From a virus: a stretch of DNA of 30,739 bases. Below are positions 5,946 through 14,476 of this stretch, in pieces. A program made the position numbers and the translations under genes. The stretch covers positions 1 through 30,739 of the IMG/VR virus record IMGVR_UViG_3300010354_008420. One strand, 5' to 3'. Under the pieces are notes generated by a model. It did not search any database. It was given only the letters and a program-made list of their open reading frames with translations, and was not told the DNA's origin. The first letter of the stretch is position 1; the number at the start of each line of letters is the position of its first letter.

Positions 5946-8846
5946 TTATCCTTCAATAGCGTCAAGTCTCTGTTCTATGTTTTCTAACCTATCTTTAATT
6001 TCTTTTATAGCCAAGACAAGTAGAGCTGACATTCTGTCGTAGGCTACGCTGAGTGGTAGTCCATCAGCATCATAGTTTACAATACCCTTAAATTCTGGTA
6101 TAAGATCAACATCTTCTGCAATTAAACCAGAGATTGTTGGCTCTTCTTCATTTTCATTTATATAATTAAAGGATACTGGAGATAATTGATATGTTGCATC
6201 CAAATACCCAGATTTAGAAATTTCAATTATATTCTCCTTAAATCTTCTACTAGAAGTTGAAACTTTAAGGAATCCAGAAGAATTTTGAACAACTGTTGAT
6301 CCTGTCGTTGTTCCTGAACCTTGATTTAAAGAATTGGCATATATACCACCATCTGAATATAATCTTGTTCTAGGCCCGTTAGTTGCTGGTGCTGCAACTG
6401 GAGTATCTGAACTTCCGTCTCCTCCTACCATTACGCTTCCTGTTAATCTCAAATGTCTCCATCTATAGGGGTCTGTAAGGTAAGTTGGACTATACTTAAC
6501 ACCAAGATCTGCTGCTCCATCATAGTATGGATACCATGAGCTTACGACTCCAGCAGTTGCTGTACTAATTAAACCAATTCCATTAAATCCAACACAAGTA
6601 ACAGCACCATATCCTCCAAATGGAGCTCTTTGATATGATGAGTAAAAAGCGTTTGACTGTGAAGTATTAAAAGATGAGCCTCCTCCAGAATCCGAATCTC
6701 CTGTATCTGCAGTAAATGATGTATTGGAAATATTTATGCTTCCGCCATTAATAACAGAACCATTAATTGTTGTTCCAGTTATCGATGACCCACTTTTTAT
6801 TTGTCCAGTAAATTCTGCTGATGTTGCAAATAATTTTCCATCTGCTTGAACTCTAAATACGCCAGCTGAAGTTGAGCCTCCGTCTGTACTGTGATATATA
6901 TAAGATTTAGCAGCATCAGTTCCTCCGCCTATATCTGCTGTAGGATTAATTATAATGGCGTTGCCTGACGATGTTCCAAATCTTGCCTTACCTGTATTAT
7001 CTAATCTAAATGTAGAACCTGCTTCATTTGCTCCATTTTGAATTGCATCCGCAGCAATTAAAATTCCACCTATGTTTCCACCATTTGCTTTTATTGTTCC
7101 TGTTAAATCTACGCCAGACGCATTTAAAATTCCATTAGTGTCTACTGTAAAATTTGATGTCGTAATTTGTGTAGCTTTTAAGTGTCCAGTTACTGTGACA
7201 CCACCGCCAAGTGGTGCTTCAAAAACTGGGCTACCGCCTGAATTATAAATGTATAGTCCTGCAGGTATTCCACTTGATGCACTAGCAGACATATCTATTC
7301 TTCCGCCACCAGCAGCGCCTGCACGAATATATGTGGTAGTTTTTAGCGATCCAGCCTCTAAATTATTTACAGATATTGTTCCTGCTGATAACTTAGTTAC
7401 ATCAATTTCTCCAGCTTGTATTTTACTTGCTGTAATTGCATTAGTTGCAATCTTATCTGCAGTAATAGCAGAGGAAACAATTTTATCTGCAGTAATAGCA
7501 TTAGCTACAATCTTAGCAGAAGTAATTGCATTTGCTGCAATCTTATCAGCTTCAATGGCATTTGCTGCAATTTTTTCTGCAGTAATTGCTCCTGCTGCAA
7601 TTTTTCCAGCTTCTACCGAACCCGCTGCTAATTTAGCAGCCGTGATTGCGTTTGCTGCAATCTTGTCAGCATCAATTGCATTTGCAGCAATTTTATCTGA
7701 AGTAATAGCAGAAGCAGTAATTTTATCTGCAGTAATTGCATTAGCTGTTAATTTTGGAGTAGTGATAGCATCATTTGCAATTGCAGTAGATGTAACTGCG
7801 TTAGCAGCTATTTTTGCTGCAGTAATAGCAGCATTATCAATTTTAACTTCAGTGATTGCACCAGCTGCAATTTTAGCTGCAGTAATTGCGTTATTATCAA
7901 TTTTAACTTCAGTGATTGCAGCAGTAGCAATTTTAGCAGCAGTAACAGCATCATCAACTAATTTAGCATTTGTAATTATGTTATCTGCTAAATCTGAAGG
8001 TACCGCAGATCTAGCTCCTGTAGCTTGGTTTGTAACATTTGAAACTATGGCAGATTCTTCGCCTTTTTTATTTAAAGAACTTGCATGAAAATAAACTGGT
8101 TGATCATACCTAATATAAGTTCCATCTACTGGGGCAACAATTTTATTGCCAGTTTTATTTGCGGTCATTTGACCAACTTTTATGTATGTCCCAGAAGTTG
8201 CTGTTGAAGATGTGCCAGCATATATATTAATAGCCTGGAATCCATACCATTCTGCACCGCCAGTATAAGTGCCGTCCCACGCTACTTCAATTCCTGAAAG
8301 AACTCTTTCTGAAGTAAATCCTTTTGGAGTAACTGGAGTTTGAACTTCTTCCTCTTGTGAAGGAACTGTAATTGTATATCCTTCACTAAAAAATGAAGAT
8401 ACGCCACTCTTATAATAAACTTTAATTTGTACTATATATATTCCTGGCTCAGCTTTAAATAAATGCTTAAATGATCCTTTAAATGAACCTGCTGGCTTTG
8501 TTCCGTCTCCGTATGAAGTACCAGAAATGTGTACGTCTACTCTATCAAATTGAATTGGATCTACATCTACTCCAGTTCCAACTTGTCCGTTCCATTTTAT
8601 AATCATTCCGCCAGGTACTGCGACAACATCACCTGGTTCAAATTTTGGATCTCCTGGCAACTCTTCATTAGGAGTAATTAAATCTTTTCTTGCACTCCAC
8701 TTGCTAAAAGTATTATCTTTATAAGCCCATCTAAACTGTAAAGGGTATGTTGTTCCAGGCTTAAGTCCAGTTAAAATTACTTTAAAATATCCAGCCCTGT
8801 CTGACTTTACAGGTTTATCTTGTAACTCTTCTTCTGGTAAAGGCAT
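5946..8846 (-). CDS. Tail fibre with C-terminal S74 intramolecular chaperone
   Basis: 966-residue receptor-binding fibre. Residues about 1-275 contain fibronectin-III-like beta domains (GLKPGTTYPLQFRW and similar). Residues 288-497 are 21 ten-residue repeats of the form xNAITAxKIA, predicted to make a long trimeric shaft. A Gly/Ser/Thr-rich beta region follows, and the last ~102 residues form a peptidase S74 domain: Ser865-Ser866-Arg-Arg-Phe-Lys870 matches the S-x4-K self-cleavage site and the end is a coiled coil (IKEIKDRLENIEQRL). The domain helps the trimer fold and then cuts itself off before Ser865. The ATG overlaps the upstream stop as TAATG. The N-terminus begins within what looks like a fibronectin domain, so it presumably docks onto the upstream tail protein. 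Confidence 0.9.
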   Translation of the reverse strand: MPLPEEELQDKPVKSDRAGYFKVILTGLKPGTTYPLQFRWAYKDNTFSKWSARKDLITPNEELPGDPKFEPGDVVAVPGGMIIKWNGQVGTGVDVDPIQFDRVDVHISGTSYGDGTKPAGSFKGSFKHLFKAEPGIYIVQIKVYYKSGVSSFFSEGYTITVPSQEEEVQTPVTPKGFTSERVLSGIEVAWDGTYTGGAEWYGFQAINIYAGTSSTATSGTYIKVGQMTANKTGNKIVAPVDGTYIRYDQPVYFHASSLNKKGEESAIVSNVTNQATGARSAVPSDLADNIITNAKLVDDAVTAAKIATAAITEVKIDNNAITAAKIAAGAITEVKIDNAAITAAKIAANAVTSTAIANDAITTPKLTANAITADKITASAITSDKIAANAIDADKIAANAITAAKLAAGSVEAGKIAAGAITAEKIAANAIEADKIAANAITSAKIVANAITADKIVSSAITADKIATNAITASKIQAGEIDVTKLSAGTISVNNLEAGSLKTTTYIRAGAAGGGRIDMSASASSGIPAGLYIYNSGGSPVFEAPLGGGVTVTGHLKATQITTSNFTVDTNGILNASGVDLTGTIKANGGNIGGILIAADAIQNGANEAGSTFRLDNTGKARFGTSSGNAIIINPTADIGGGTDAAKSYIYHSTDGGSTSAGVFRVQADGKLFATSAEFTGQIKSGSSITGTTINGSVINGGSINISNTSFTADTGDSDSGGGSSFNTSQSNAFYSSYQRAPFGGYGAVTCVGFNGIGLISTATAGVVSSWYPYYDGAADLGVKYSPTYLTDPYRWRHLRLTGSVMVGGDGSSDTPVAAPATNGPRTRLYSDGGIYANSLNQGSGTTTGSTVVQNSSGFLKVSTSSRRFKENIIEISKSGYLDATYQLSPVSFNYINENEEEPTISGLIAEDVDLIPEFKGIVNYDADGLPLSVAYDRMSALLVLAIKEIKDRLENIEQRLDAIEG
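7350..7985 (-). repeat. 21 tandem 30-bp coding repeats in the fibre shaft
   Basis: Degenerate 30-bp units encoding ten-residue repeats with Ala-Ile-Thr at positions 3-5 and Lys-Ile/Leu at 8-9. The DNA copies differ mostly at third positions but retain common blocks such as the complement of GCAATTTTATCTGC. Such arrays change length by recombination and so can alter fibre length. The same periodicity produces a long artefactual open frame on the plus strand. Confidence 0.85.
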
Positions 8847-9781
8847 TAGAAACTTAACTCCATACGATATTCTACATCAACTAGTCTTCCTACAATTTTT
8901 GTCAATGGACTAGAAAGCACTGATCTACTAATTAATCCATAGGTTGGGTCAAAAGAATCTTCGTCGTTAATTCTAAGCGCATCCATTCCAACTGTAGTTT
9001 GAACTCCAGACTTAGGAACAACCACTATTCCAATTTTATTTATTTTAGAAATATCTGGATTTTCTGAATTTGCTCCAGCATACAAAACAGACAATAGAAT
9101 ATCGCTAGATATTTTATTTCCTGTACCCGAATTGTCCACAATTTCTATTTCATAATAAGCAGCATCAGAACTATAAAATCTAATTTTTATTTTATCTAAA
9201 TTATTATCATTCTTATAATAAGAAAATTTAATTGAATCATTTACGCTATACCCAGAGAAATCTGTTTCTGTTATTGTACAAGAATATTCTTTTTCTGTCC
9301 CCGTTCCAGAAGTAAAACTTAAAACATCTTCTCCTATTAATGCCCCAGTTGTAGATCTTTCTGGATTAAATAAATCTGAATCTTGCCAAGCAAATTGATC
9401 AGAGAAGTCTGATATAAATTTACTGTCGAAACTATTAGATGAGGATCTTCTTGATGGATAAGTTCCAACTTCTTTTATTACGCCAGCCACGTCCACAGGC
9501 AGAACTGTTTTATATACAACAAAATATTTTATTCCATTTTCATCTGAATATATATCAGTGCTACCAAATTCTACTGGAAGTCTATAAAATTCAAATCCAA
9601 GTCTTGTATCTGTTTCAGTAGCAGCAGTAGAATCTATGCCAAATGCTAAATCTTTTTTATGATCAGTTATATTTCCCGCAATAAAATTGGTAAGAAATCT
9701 TTTACCGTATAGAGTAATTATATTTTCTGATCTATATATCTCTTTACCATTTTCGCTAAATACGTATGTACCCTTAACCAT
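8846..9781 (-). CDS. Minor tail protein, fibre-proximal
   Basis: 311 residues, beta-rich, rich in Ser, Asp and Tyr, without enzymatic motifs. The N-terminal segment (YRSENIITLYGKRFLTNFIAG) resembles the start of proteins that attach to tail tips. Residues about 120-240 look like a carbohydrate-binding-type beta sandwich, and the C-terminus (GRLVDVEYRMELSF) is typical of a structural subunit. Its ATG lies 8 nt inside the upstream gene and its TAA overlaps the fibre ATG by one base, so it is in a coupled chain from tail tip to fibre. A fibre-base or adaptor role is likely but inferred from context. Confidence 0.62.
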   Translation of the reverse strand: MVKGTYVFSENGKEIYRSENIITLYGKRFLTNFIAGNITDHKKDLAFGIDSTAATETDTRLGFEFYRLPVEFGSTDIYSDENGIKYFVVYKTVLPVDVAGVIKEVGTYPSRRSSSNSFDSKFISDFSDQFAWQDSDLFNPERSTTGALIGEDVLSFTSGTGTEKEYSCTITETDFSGYSVNDSIKFSYYKNDNNLDKIKIRFYSSDAAYYEIEIVDNSGTGNKISSDILLSVLYAGANSENPDISKINKIGIVVVPKSGVQTTVGMDALRINDEDSFDPTYGLISRSVLSSPLTKIVGRLVDVEYRMELSF

Positions 9782-10187
9782 TTCCTACCTCTGTTTTCTT
9801 TTCCTTTTGAATATCTACCCATTCCACCGTGTCTGGAAATTTAGAAGTATTCTTAATATATATCTCATACTCCCAGTGTAACTGGCCATTAATATAAATC
9901 TTTTTTGGAGGATATACTATTTCTACAGAATCTAGGGACACTACATCTATTCCTCCGCCTGGATCTTCTTCCCCTTTTTCATCGTCTCCTTTAATTCCAC
10001 TGTCTTCTTCCCTAGATTTAAAATTTAGATTTGAGAAGTTAGAATCTTTAATGGGCTCCAGAACTGGATTTTCATTTTTTACCTTGCTAGGATTTAGAAA
10101 TAGGGCAGCCTTGCTACCTGGAGCTACAACAACAATAGGAGACTCCTGCTGTCTAAGTAGTTTTTTTACAGTATCTTTGGTTGCCAT
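9774..10187 (-). CDS. Hypothetical tail-region protein with disordered acidic centre
   Basis: 137 residues in three parts: a basic helical N-terminus (about 1-15), a low-complexity acidic Gly/Asp/Glu-rich middle (about 60-80), and a C-terminal beta region (KKIYINGQLHWEYEIYIKN). It lies between two tail genes on the same strand, so a minor structural or assembly role is likely. Its stop is overlapped by the next ATG in the junction AATGGTTAA, which also occurs at the 26874-26881 junction. No family recognised. Confidence 0.58.
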   Translation of the reverse strand: MATKDTVKKLLRQQESPIVVVAPGSKAALFLNPSKVKNENPVLEPIKDSNFSNLNFKSREEDSGIKGDDEKGEEDPGGGIDVVSLDSVEIVYPPKKIYINGQLHWEYEIYIKNTSKFPDTVEWVDIQKEKKTEVGNG

Positions 10188-10206
10188 TTTTTTATTATAC
10201 CATTAC

Positions 10207-11904
10207 CTATATTGTCCTGCATACTACGTCTGTAGAAAGGCCTTGCTGAAAAGTATGGGATACCTCTGTAACCACAAGGCTCTCTGTTCCAACAAAATTC
10301 TGATAAGCATATTTAATTGAAACAATATCTCCTATTTGTATTAATGGATTTCCAAAAATTTTCATTTTTACTATTCTTCCTTTATTAATTATTTGTGTCT
10401 TTATCCAGTCTCCCAAAGATTTAGCGTCTTCTAATCTTTGTACCCATGTTGTTTCAAACACCACTGGTCTTTTTACAGCATAGTCGTTATCCATTTTTGT
10501 TTCATATTCTAAAGTTGATGATTCAGTAATTGGATTTCCATATAAGAAAAAGTTTGCTGCATTCCCGTCAGCAAGAGGAGTGGTTGTTGAGCTATTATTA
10601 ATTGCCCAAACTTGAGATGAAAAGTTATTATAATCTTGTGAAAGAATAGATACTGCAGAATTTACTCCAGTGTCCCACCCTATAGGGTAGGCTGGAACTT
10701 TATTAAACTGTACATCAAATTTTCTAATTTCTCTAACAACAGTACCAAATTCATCAATAAAGTTTTTTACATTGCTTGGTAATTCTCCTTCTTGAAATTT
10801 TAATTCTCCAAAGGCTGTTGACAATAAATCTTTAGAATATCTTCCATAATATTTGTTTGTAATTGCAGAAACATCAGAAAACTTTTTTTCATCTATCTCT
10901 AAAGCGTACACATAATCAAAATGAGCTTTTCCTCTTGTACAAAGAAGAGCAATTTTTTGTGTAGGATCTACAATTTTAGTAACCTTTTTAGTCCCAGTGT
11001 CGTACTTGCTTGTGTCGGATGCAGAAAATTTTATTCCATTGATATATGCATTCATCTCAATTATTTTGCCTGAAACTTTAACTCTTATATCTACATTATA
11101 TATTTCTCCTGCAAATATTGAGACATCTATTGTTTCAGCTAATGTCTCTACTCCGCTTTTACCTGTTACTAACTTTACCCACCTTAATGTTTTCCTGGAT
11201 GTTTCGGCAGCTGATGATGCTGTTTCCATAATGAGGTAGTATCCCTTATTTCCTCTTTCATCTGCAAAAAATCCTATACCTGCTCCAGACTTACCGTTAT
11301 CTAGATCCGCAGCAAATCTAAAACTTGTACCGAAAGAATAGTATTTTGTTGAATATGAAGGTACTGTATTTTTACCCCCAGGTAATAGTACTGGGGAGCT
11401 TGTAGGTAAAACTACTGATTCAAAAGTTTTTGTAGCAAGTGTATTTTTTTTATCGTCTGATTGTTTAGATGAAAGAGTTAAATATCCTTTATAAAAATTA
11501 CTATTTATATCTTTTGGATCTGTAGAATTTCCTAATAAAGATTGACCTGCTATTTCTTCGTCCATGGTAAATGTAGGAGTTGTTAAAACTTGCGTTTCTT
11601 TATCTTGAGAAGCAAAATATGCAACAATTTCTAATTTATACTTATTGCCTTTTAATAAATTAGGAACAATAAATGTCGAAGATGTAGGATCTGGATCTAG
11701 TGGAACTGGTGATGTTGCTGTTGTTACATTTATAACATTTACCTTATAAAAAGATGGCTCTTCATCCATGTTCATAGTTTCAACAGTTACCTCGACTGCA
11801 TTATCAGATATTTGAATTATTTTAGGAGAATTTATAATAGATTTGTTTTCATCAACTCCAGCGTCGTTATCGAGCATGAACCCACCACTAAAAGCTAACA
11901 CCAT
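10207..11904 (-). CDS. Minor tail/tail-tip protein with lectin-like domain
   Basis: 565 residues from ATG 11904, which overlaps the upstream stop as TAATG like three other tail junctions here. An in-frame ATG at 11934 has GGGAGG close upstream and would add 10 residues, so the start is not certain. Residues about 25-110 look fibronectin-III-like; about 185-340 resemble a concanavalin/LamG-like beta sandwich (SFGTSFRFAADLD ... GIGFFADERGNKGYYLIME) that may bind surface sugars; the C-terminal 150 residues (IQIGDIVSIKY, VVTEVSHTF) resemble baseplate-hub beta modules. It follows the large tail-tip gene, suggesting a receptor-contact or hub role. No catalytic residues identified. Confidence 0.7.
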   Translation of the reverse strand: MVLAFSGGFMLDNDAGVDENKSIINSPKIIQISDNAVEVTVETMNMDEEPSFYKVNVINVTTATSPVPLDPDPTSSTFIVPNLLKGNKYKLEIVAYFASQDKETQVLTTPTFTMDEEIAGQSLLGNSTDPKDINSNFYKGYLTLSSKQSDDKKNTLATKTFESVVLPTSSPVLLPGGKNTVPSYSTKYYSFGTSFRFAADLDNGKSGAGIGFFADERGNKGYYLIMETASSAAETSRKTLRWVKLVTGKSGVETLAETIDVSIFAGEIYNVDIRVKVSGKIIEMNAYINGIKFSASDTSKYDTGTKKVTKIVDPTQKIALLCTRGKAHFDYVYALEIDEKKFSDVSAITNKYYGRYSKDLLSTAFGELKFQEGELPSNVKNFIDEFGTVVREIRKFDVQFNKVPAYPIGWDTGVNSAVSILSQDYNNFSSQVWAINNSSTTTPLADGNAANFFLYGNPITESSTLEYETKMDNDYAVKRPVVFETTWVQRLEDAKSLGDWIKTQIINKGRIVKMKIFGNPLIQIGDIVSIKYAYQNFVGTESLVVTEVSHTFQQGLSTDVVCRTI

Positions 11905-14000
11905 TATGCCCAGGAAGCTTTGTAAGCCTTCCATCCACCTCCCGTAAAAGCCTCACTAGTTTTAACATGGGCTGCAGGAGTAGTACCTAAAGCGCCCCTC
12001 TGTTTAACCCTCAATTTATTACTTGGACCGAAAGTTACATTTAAAATACCTGTAGAAGGATCATACCGTCTACTTTCTGCTAGCGCTTGGTACTTTGCAA
12101 CATCAGATTCAGATTCAATCCAAACATATTCTACTTTCTTATTTAACTTATTAACTAATTTATATTGCACAGCATCATACTCTATAATTTCAGAATTAAT
12201 AACTAAATACCCTGAATAAGAAAATGGAGAAAATATATTATTATACTCTGTCATTTGATCTATTTGAATTTCTATACCATCGCCTGCTGCTGGACTAGAA
12301 GAGGTAGTTTCAGATAGCAAAGCTCCTGCAGCAAGATAACTGACTGGAGAAGAATAAAGTGCTTCTGAAGATCCTATTAAATTAGAATTAAATGGGCTAT
12401 TATAAATAACCTTAACCTGATTAGCGCTTGGTATTTCTTTATGGCTGAAAAATGCTATGTTAGGAAGAGTTGTTCCGTCTTGTTCGTATGTAAATGTAAA
12501 AGATTTTTCTTTTGTATTGTCATATATATAGTTTCTACTTGATATTAATAATGTCCCATACTCATCAAAAAAAGCATTCATCTGTGTATCATTACATATT
12601 TCTTGAATTGATTCCCAAACGCTTTTTCTTCCATCTGACCACCAATAATTTATTAATGGAATTGAGTTGTCTGATTTAACATTTATTCCAAGAACTGGAT
12701 CGACTTCTTCTTTAATATTAAAATAATAGTTAGTAAATCCTACAGAATCTAGAAGCCCAGTAATTACTCCCGTTGCTGGGTAAGATTCATATAATCTTTC
12801 TGGAGCTATCGATTCCATTAAAAATTTTGCATAATCAAATGCCTGTATGTTTACAGAACCGTAACTAGATATCTCCCATGAATCTATATAAAATACTCCC
12901 TGCTGAACTACATCATAATTTGATGTTACAGTTACTGCATTACTGTGATAAATTTTAAAATAAGTTTTAATTTCTGCTTTTGCAACCATGTAAATAATAT
13001 CTGGATTAATAGATGAGTCTTCAAAATTATAATTTTTAATTTGCAAGGTAGCATTATTCATAGAGTTATCTTCATATCTAGCTAGATCTAAAACCATTGA
13101 ATTAGCAGAAACTTTTCCAACTGGTAGTATATCTTCTGAATTTGCAGATGCTTCTTTTTTAATCTGCATAGAAACTATATCTTCAGATATATCCTTTACA
13201 AGTCTTCCAGAAACTTCTATCAATCCTATTATTTTATCAGATTGATTGTTTGCTGTAACCCTAATCTTTTCTACCTCTAGTGGATTAGCATACTTAAATT
13301 CTGTTCCGTCACTATTAGCATAAATATCATTTAATCCCGCTTCCCATGCGTCTACAGATTTATCAACATAGTGTAAAATTAATTTGCCATTAAAAATGCT
13401 TGTATATGTTCCAATAAGAGTTTCTGGCTGATTCTTTAATTTTATATAAACGCTGCAACTTGACGGAATGTAATGAAATTTTTCAAAGGTAATAATTATT
13501 TTATTTATAAAAGCTGTTTTACTAGAGTTTGAATTAACATAATTTACAGACACATCTAAGTTCTTACCAATTGGAGTAACAAAATATTTATATTCATTAG
13601 TATCTCCCGCATAATAAACTCTAGGCATATCGCTAGGGTACTCGTATGTCCTTAAAGAAGAATAGCTGTATGGTGGTCTTAAATTTAAATTGTCGGATTG
13701 CTTTTCAATAAATTCAGATGGAGTAGAAATATAATATTTAACTCCTCCAACTTGCGGCCTAAATGGTTTAACAATAGAGTCTACTGGAAATAATTTTTTA
13801 AAAGGATTAACTTTTAATAAAGCTGGTGTACCATCTGAATTTTTTACTTGTGATATATAATCACTATCTGTTGCAGTAGTAGTTACTGTTAAATTCTCTA
13901 ATAAAGAATTCATATTATATTCTATTCTTGCACCAGGTTTGGCAACAATAGAAGATTGTTGTTTAAATAAATTAGTTAAGTTTGAGGATATATTTAACAT
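11904..14000 (-). CDS. Tail-tip/hub protein (Tal- or baseplate-like)
   Basis: 698-residue protein in the position of the tail-associated hub, two genes downstream of the tape measure. The N-terminal half contains a beta-sandwich of discoidin-like look (about 150-270: SSCSVYIKLKNQ ... KIRVTANNQSDKIIGLIEVSG); the middle (about 330-520) resembles the ring-forming hub fold of siphovirus tail tips (WEISSYGSVNIQAFDYAKFLMES). I see no lysin motif. The ATG overlaps the previous stop by one base (TAATG) with AGAGGT about 4 nt upstream. The role is to close the tube and hold fibres; the assignment is from position, size and composition. Confidence 0.7.
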   Translation of the reverse strand: MLNISSNLTNLFKQQSSIVAKPGARIEYNMNSLLENLTVTTTATDSDYISQVKNSDGTPALLKVNPFKKLFPVDSIVKPFRPQVGGVKYYISTPSEFIEKQSDNLNLRPPYSYSSLRTYEYPSDMPRVYYAGDTNEYKYFVTPIGKNLDVSVNYVNSNSSKTAFINKIIITFEKFHYIPSSCSVYIKLKNQPETLIGTYTSIFNGKLILHYVDKSVDAWEAGLNDIYANSDGTEFKYANPLEVEKIRVTANNQSDKIIGLIEVSGRLVKDISEDIVSMQIKKEASANSEDILPVGKVSANSMVLDLARYEDNSMNNATLQIKNYNFEDSSINPDIIYMVAKAEIKTYFKIYHSNAVTVTSNYDVVQQGVFYIDSWEISSYGSVNIQAFDYAKFLMESIAPERLYESYPATGVITGLLDSVGFTNYYFNIKEEVDPVLGINVKSDNSIPLINYWWSDGRKSVWESIQEICNDTQMNAFFDEYGTLLISSRNYIYDNTKEKSFTFTYEQDGTTLPNIAFFSHKEIPSANQVKVIYNSPFNSNLIGSSEALYSSPVSYLAAGALLSETTSSSPAAGDGIEIQIDQMTEYNNIFSPFSYSGYLVINSEIIEYDAVQYKLVNKLNKKVEYVWIESESDVAKYQALAESRRYDPSTGILNVTFGPSNKLRVKQRGALGTTPAAHVKTSEAFTGGGWKAYKASWA

Positions 14001-14476
14001 TATACCTCTTCCATACTAAGAGAGACATTCCAGAAAGCGTTTACTCCTCGCTTAACTAATTGAAAACTACAATTTGTAAATGATACGGTATATTCTTCTT
14101 CGTTAGCAGTACCATAATCTTTTGAACCGCCTTTTGCAAAATTTAATCTAATTTTAAAAGTTGATTTTCCTGAAGTGCTTTTATAAAATTCTCTTAAATC
14201 TTCCGCCCCCCACTTACCATCGGCTGTTTGAACCCTGTATGACGGGAGCATTGTCCAAGAAACATTAAACATTTTTTTATCATTTACATAAAATTTTCTT
14301 AATGTTCCGTTTGCCATTCTTTGAGTTTCTTCAATTCTCAAAGAAGATACATCTACTTCTGACCTATTATGATCAGATAATTCTACCCATGTTTCGGAAT
14401 TAAGTGCGGGAGTAGCAAGAGGATCTTTTGCGTATACTCTTATTAAATTACCCTTTGGTAATGTTATAATTGTCAT
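14000..14476 (-). CDS. Distal tail protein candidate (Dit-like position)
   Basis: 158 residues, beta-rich, directly after the tape measure gene, where long-tailed phages place the distal tail protein connecting tube and tip. The sequence has alternating strands (MFNVSWTMLP, FKIRLNFAKGG, EYTVSFTNCSF, WNVSLSMEEV), consistent with a tail-tube-derived fold. Both ends overlap neighbours by a single base (TAATG), implying fixed translation ratios. It is shorter than classical Dit proteins, so it may be only the tube-like domain. No enzymatic motif. Confidence 0.66.
   Translation of the reverse strand: MTIITLPKGNLIRVYAKDPLATPALNSETWVELSDHNRSEVDVSSLRIEETQRMANGTLRKFYVNDKKMFNVSWTMLPSYRVQTADGKWGAEDLREFYKSTSGKSTFKIRLNFAKGGSKDYGTANEEEYTVSFTNCSFQLVKRGVNAFWNVSLSMEEV

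Noticed and set aside
7350-7985. CRISPR array
   Set aside because: The regular 30-bp repeats are coding, have no unique spacers and translate as a fibre shaft.
7249-8088. 279-residue open frame on the plus strand, rich in Ala, Ile and Val and looking like a membrane protein
   Set aside because: It is the mirror image of the fibre repeat array; the 30-bp periodicity keeps the antisense frame free of stops. No independent ribosome binding site or promoter.
10997-11239. 80-residue plus-strand frame with hydrophobic start
   Set aside because: Antisense to the lectin-like domain; no ribosome binding site and no conserved motif.
11905-11934. ATG 11934 as start of the lectin-like tail protein
   Set aside because: Not excluded, since GGGAGG precedes it closely, but TAATG coupling at 11904 matches other junctions of the tail operon and the extra residues overlap the hub gene.
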